From the NCBI GenBank assembly GCA_965229005.1, contig CBDDIP010000002.1, forward strand, positions 2,108,001 through 2,172,000: DNA of 64,000 nucleotides. The letters are read 5' to 3'. The notes under the pieces were generated by a model. That model had not been told where the DNA came from. It searched no databases and saw only the letters and a program-made list of their open reading frames with translations. Origin of the DNA: CBDDIP01 sp965229005 (GTDB lineage: Bacteria > Actinomycetota > Acidimicrobiia > Acidimicrobiales > Ilumatobacteraceae). A program made the position numbers and the translations under genes. This document shows, piece after piece, positions 63,929 through 64,000 of this stretch; position 1 is the first letter of the stretch, and each line of letters begins with the position of its first letter.

Positions 63929-64000
63929 GCGCCCCACCCGGCCTGGTTGCCGCCGGCCCGGTCGGCAGCGATCTGCGCTGCGTGACCGCTCGACGCGTAC
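63925..64000 (-). CDS. rhaI: C-terminus of L-rhamnose isomerase, cut by the window edge
   Basis: The last 76 bp read leftward as a 24-residue tail ending DRAGGNQAGWGA before TGA at 63925-63927. Glycine/tryptophan-rich AGWGA ends are characteristic of the RhaI type of L-rhamnose isomerase, and its position before rhaEW with a 4-bp overlap is the expected order. It would convert L-rhamnose to L-rhamnulose. Identification rests on the tail and context only. Confidence 0.65.
   Translation of the reverse strand, partial: YASSGHAAQIAADRAGGNQAGWGA

Noticed and set aside
61709..63985. Long open frame opposite rhaEW
   Set aside because: Shadow of the aldolase/dehydrogenase fusion; no motif of its own.
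1..64000. tRNA, rRNA or CRISPR loci
   Set aside because: No cloverleaf-like block with T-loop GGTTCGA(A/T)TCC-type sequence, no rRNA core sequence and no regularly spaced repeats were seen when reading both strands; a covariance-model scan was not possible.

Overview
The window reads as chromosomal DNA of a high-GC actinobacterium. The evidence is dense coding, frequent GTG starts, many 4-bp ATGA/GTGA gene overlaps, several F420-type oxidoreductases (three luciferase-like enzymes and one DDN-type protein), a mycothiol/MDMPI-type DinB protein, a BTAD (SARP-like) regulator, MMPL and ECF sigma proteins, and many leaderless-looking genes with a TANNNT -10 box 6-7 nt before the start codon. The RVLDTR-type repeats of the large secreted CAP protein fit Acidimicrobiia (Ilumatobacter-like bacteria), but that placement is inference. 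I saw no rRNA, tRNA, CRISPR array, insertion sequence or origin.

Layout. 0-7.4 kb: accessory-looking stretch with a DUF4238 protein, a frameshifted small ORF, lipoproteins and small membrane proteins, then two consecutive ECF sigma factor / membrane-anchored partner pairs. 7.5-10.4 kb: TetR regulator divergent from a DDN-type protein and an exported carotenoid oxygenase, with two matching operators between. 10.4-15.3 kb: secreted CAP/repeat protein, luciferase-like oxidoreductase, thioesterase, and a short WYL-type regulator with a dyad operator. 15.2-22.1 kb: four-gene overlapping operon (hydrolase, GMC oxidoreductase, thioesterase, GNAT) divergent from a TetR; methyltransferase; BKACE (DUF849) plus MDMPI protein; a 54-aa Cys/His protein. 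22.2-31.5 kb: LysR, CorA, epoxide-hydrolase-like protein, MerR plus luciferase-like enzyme, PLP enzyme, GH130, SGNH esterase. 31.5-46.4 kb: SigJ/ECF41-like sigma, thioesterase, DMT transporter, BTAD regulator, MMPL transporter with two membrane proteins, lone TOPRIM protein, luciferase-like enzyme plus AraC, VOC, ThpR and two DinB-type proteins. 46.4-51.3 kb: a LAL-type LuxR regulator flanked by a PIG-L deacetylase, a lipoprotein and a DUF4242 protein, with four copies of one 21-bp operator-like sequence. 51.3-56.5 kb: pentapeptide-DinB paralogue, YaaA, GNAT, VOC and two enoyl-CoA hydratases. 56.6-64.0 kb: L-rhamnose operon.

The clearest pathway is the rhamnose operon, transcribed right to left: rhaI (only its C-terminus is in the window), rhaEW, rhaB, an FMN L-2-hydroxyacid (lactate) oxidase/dehydrogenase and a GH78 alpha-L-rhamnosidase. 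Together they would release L-rhamnose from a glycoside, isomerise and phosphorylate it, cleave it to DHAP and L-lactaldehyde, oxidise the aldehyde to L-lactate and carry that to pyruvate.

The most novel regulatory signal is the quartet of 21-bp sites around the LAL regulator. Coordinates assume the start codons argued in each entry; functions rest on reading motifs by eye, without database searches.
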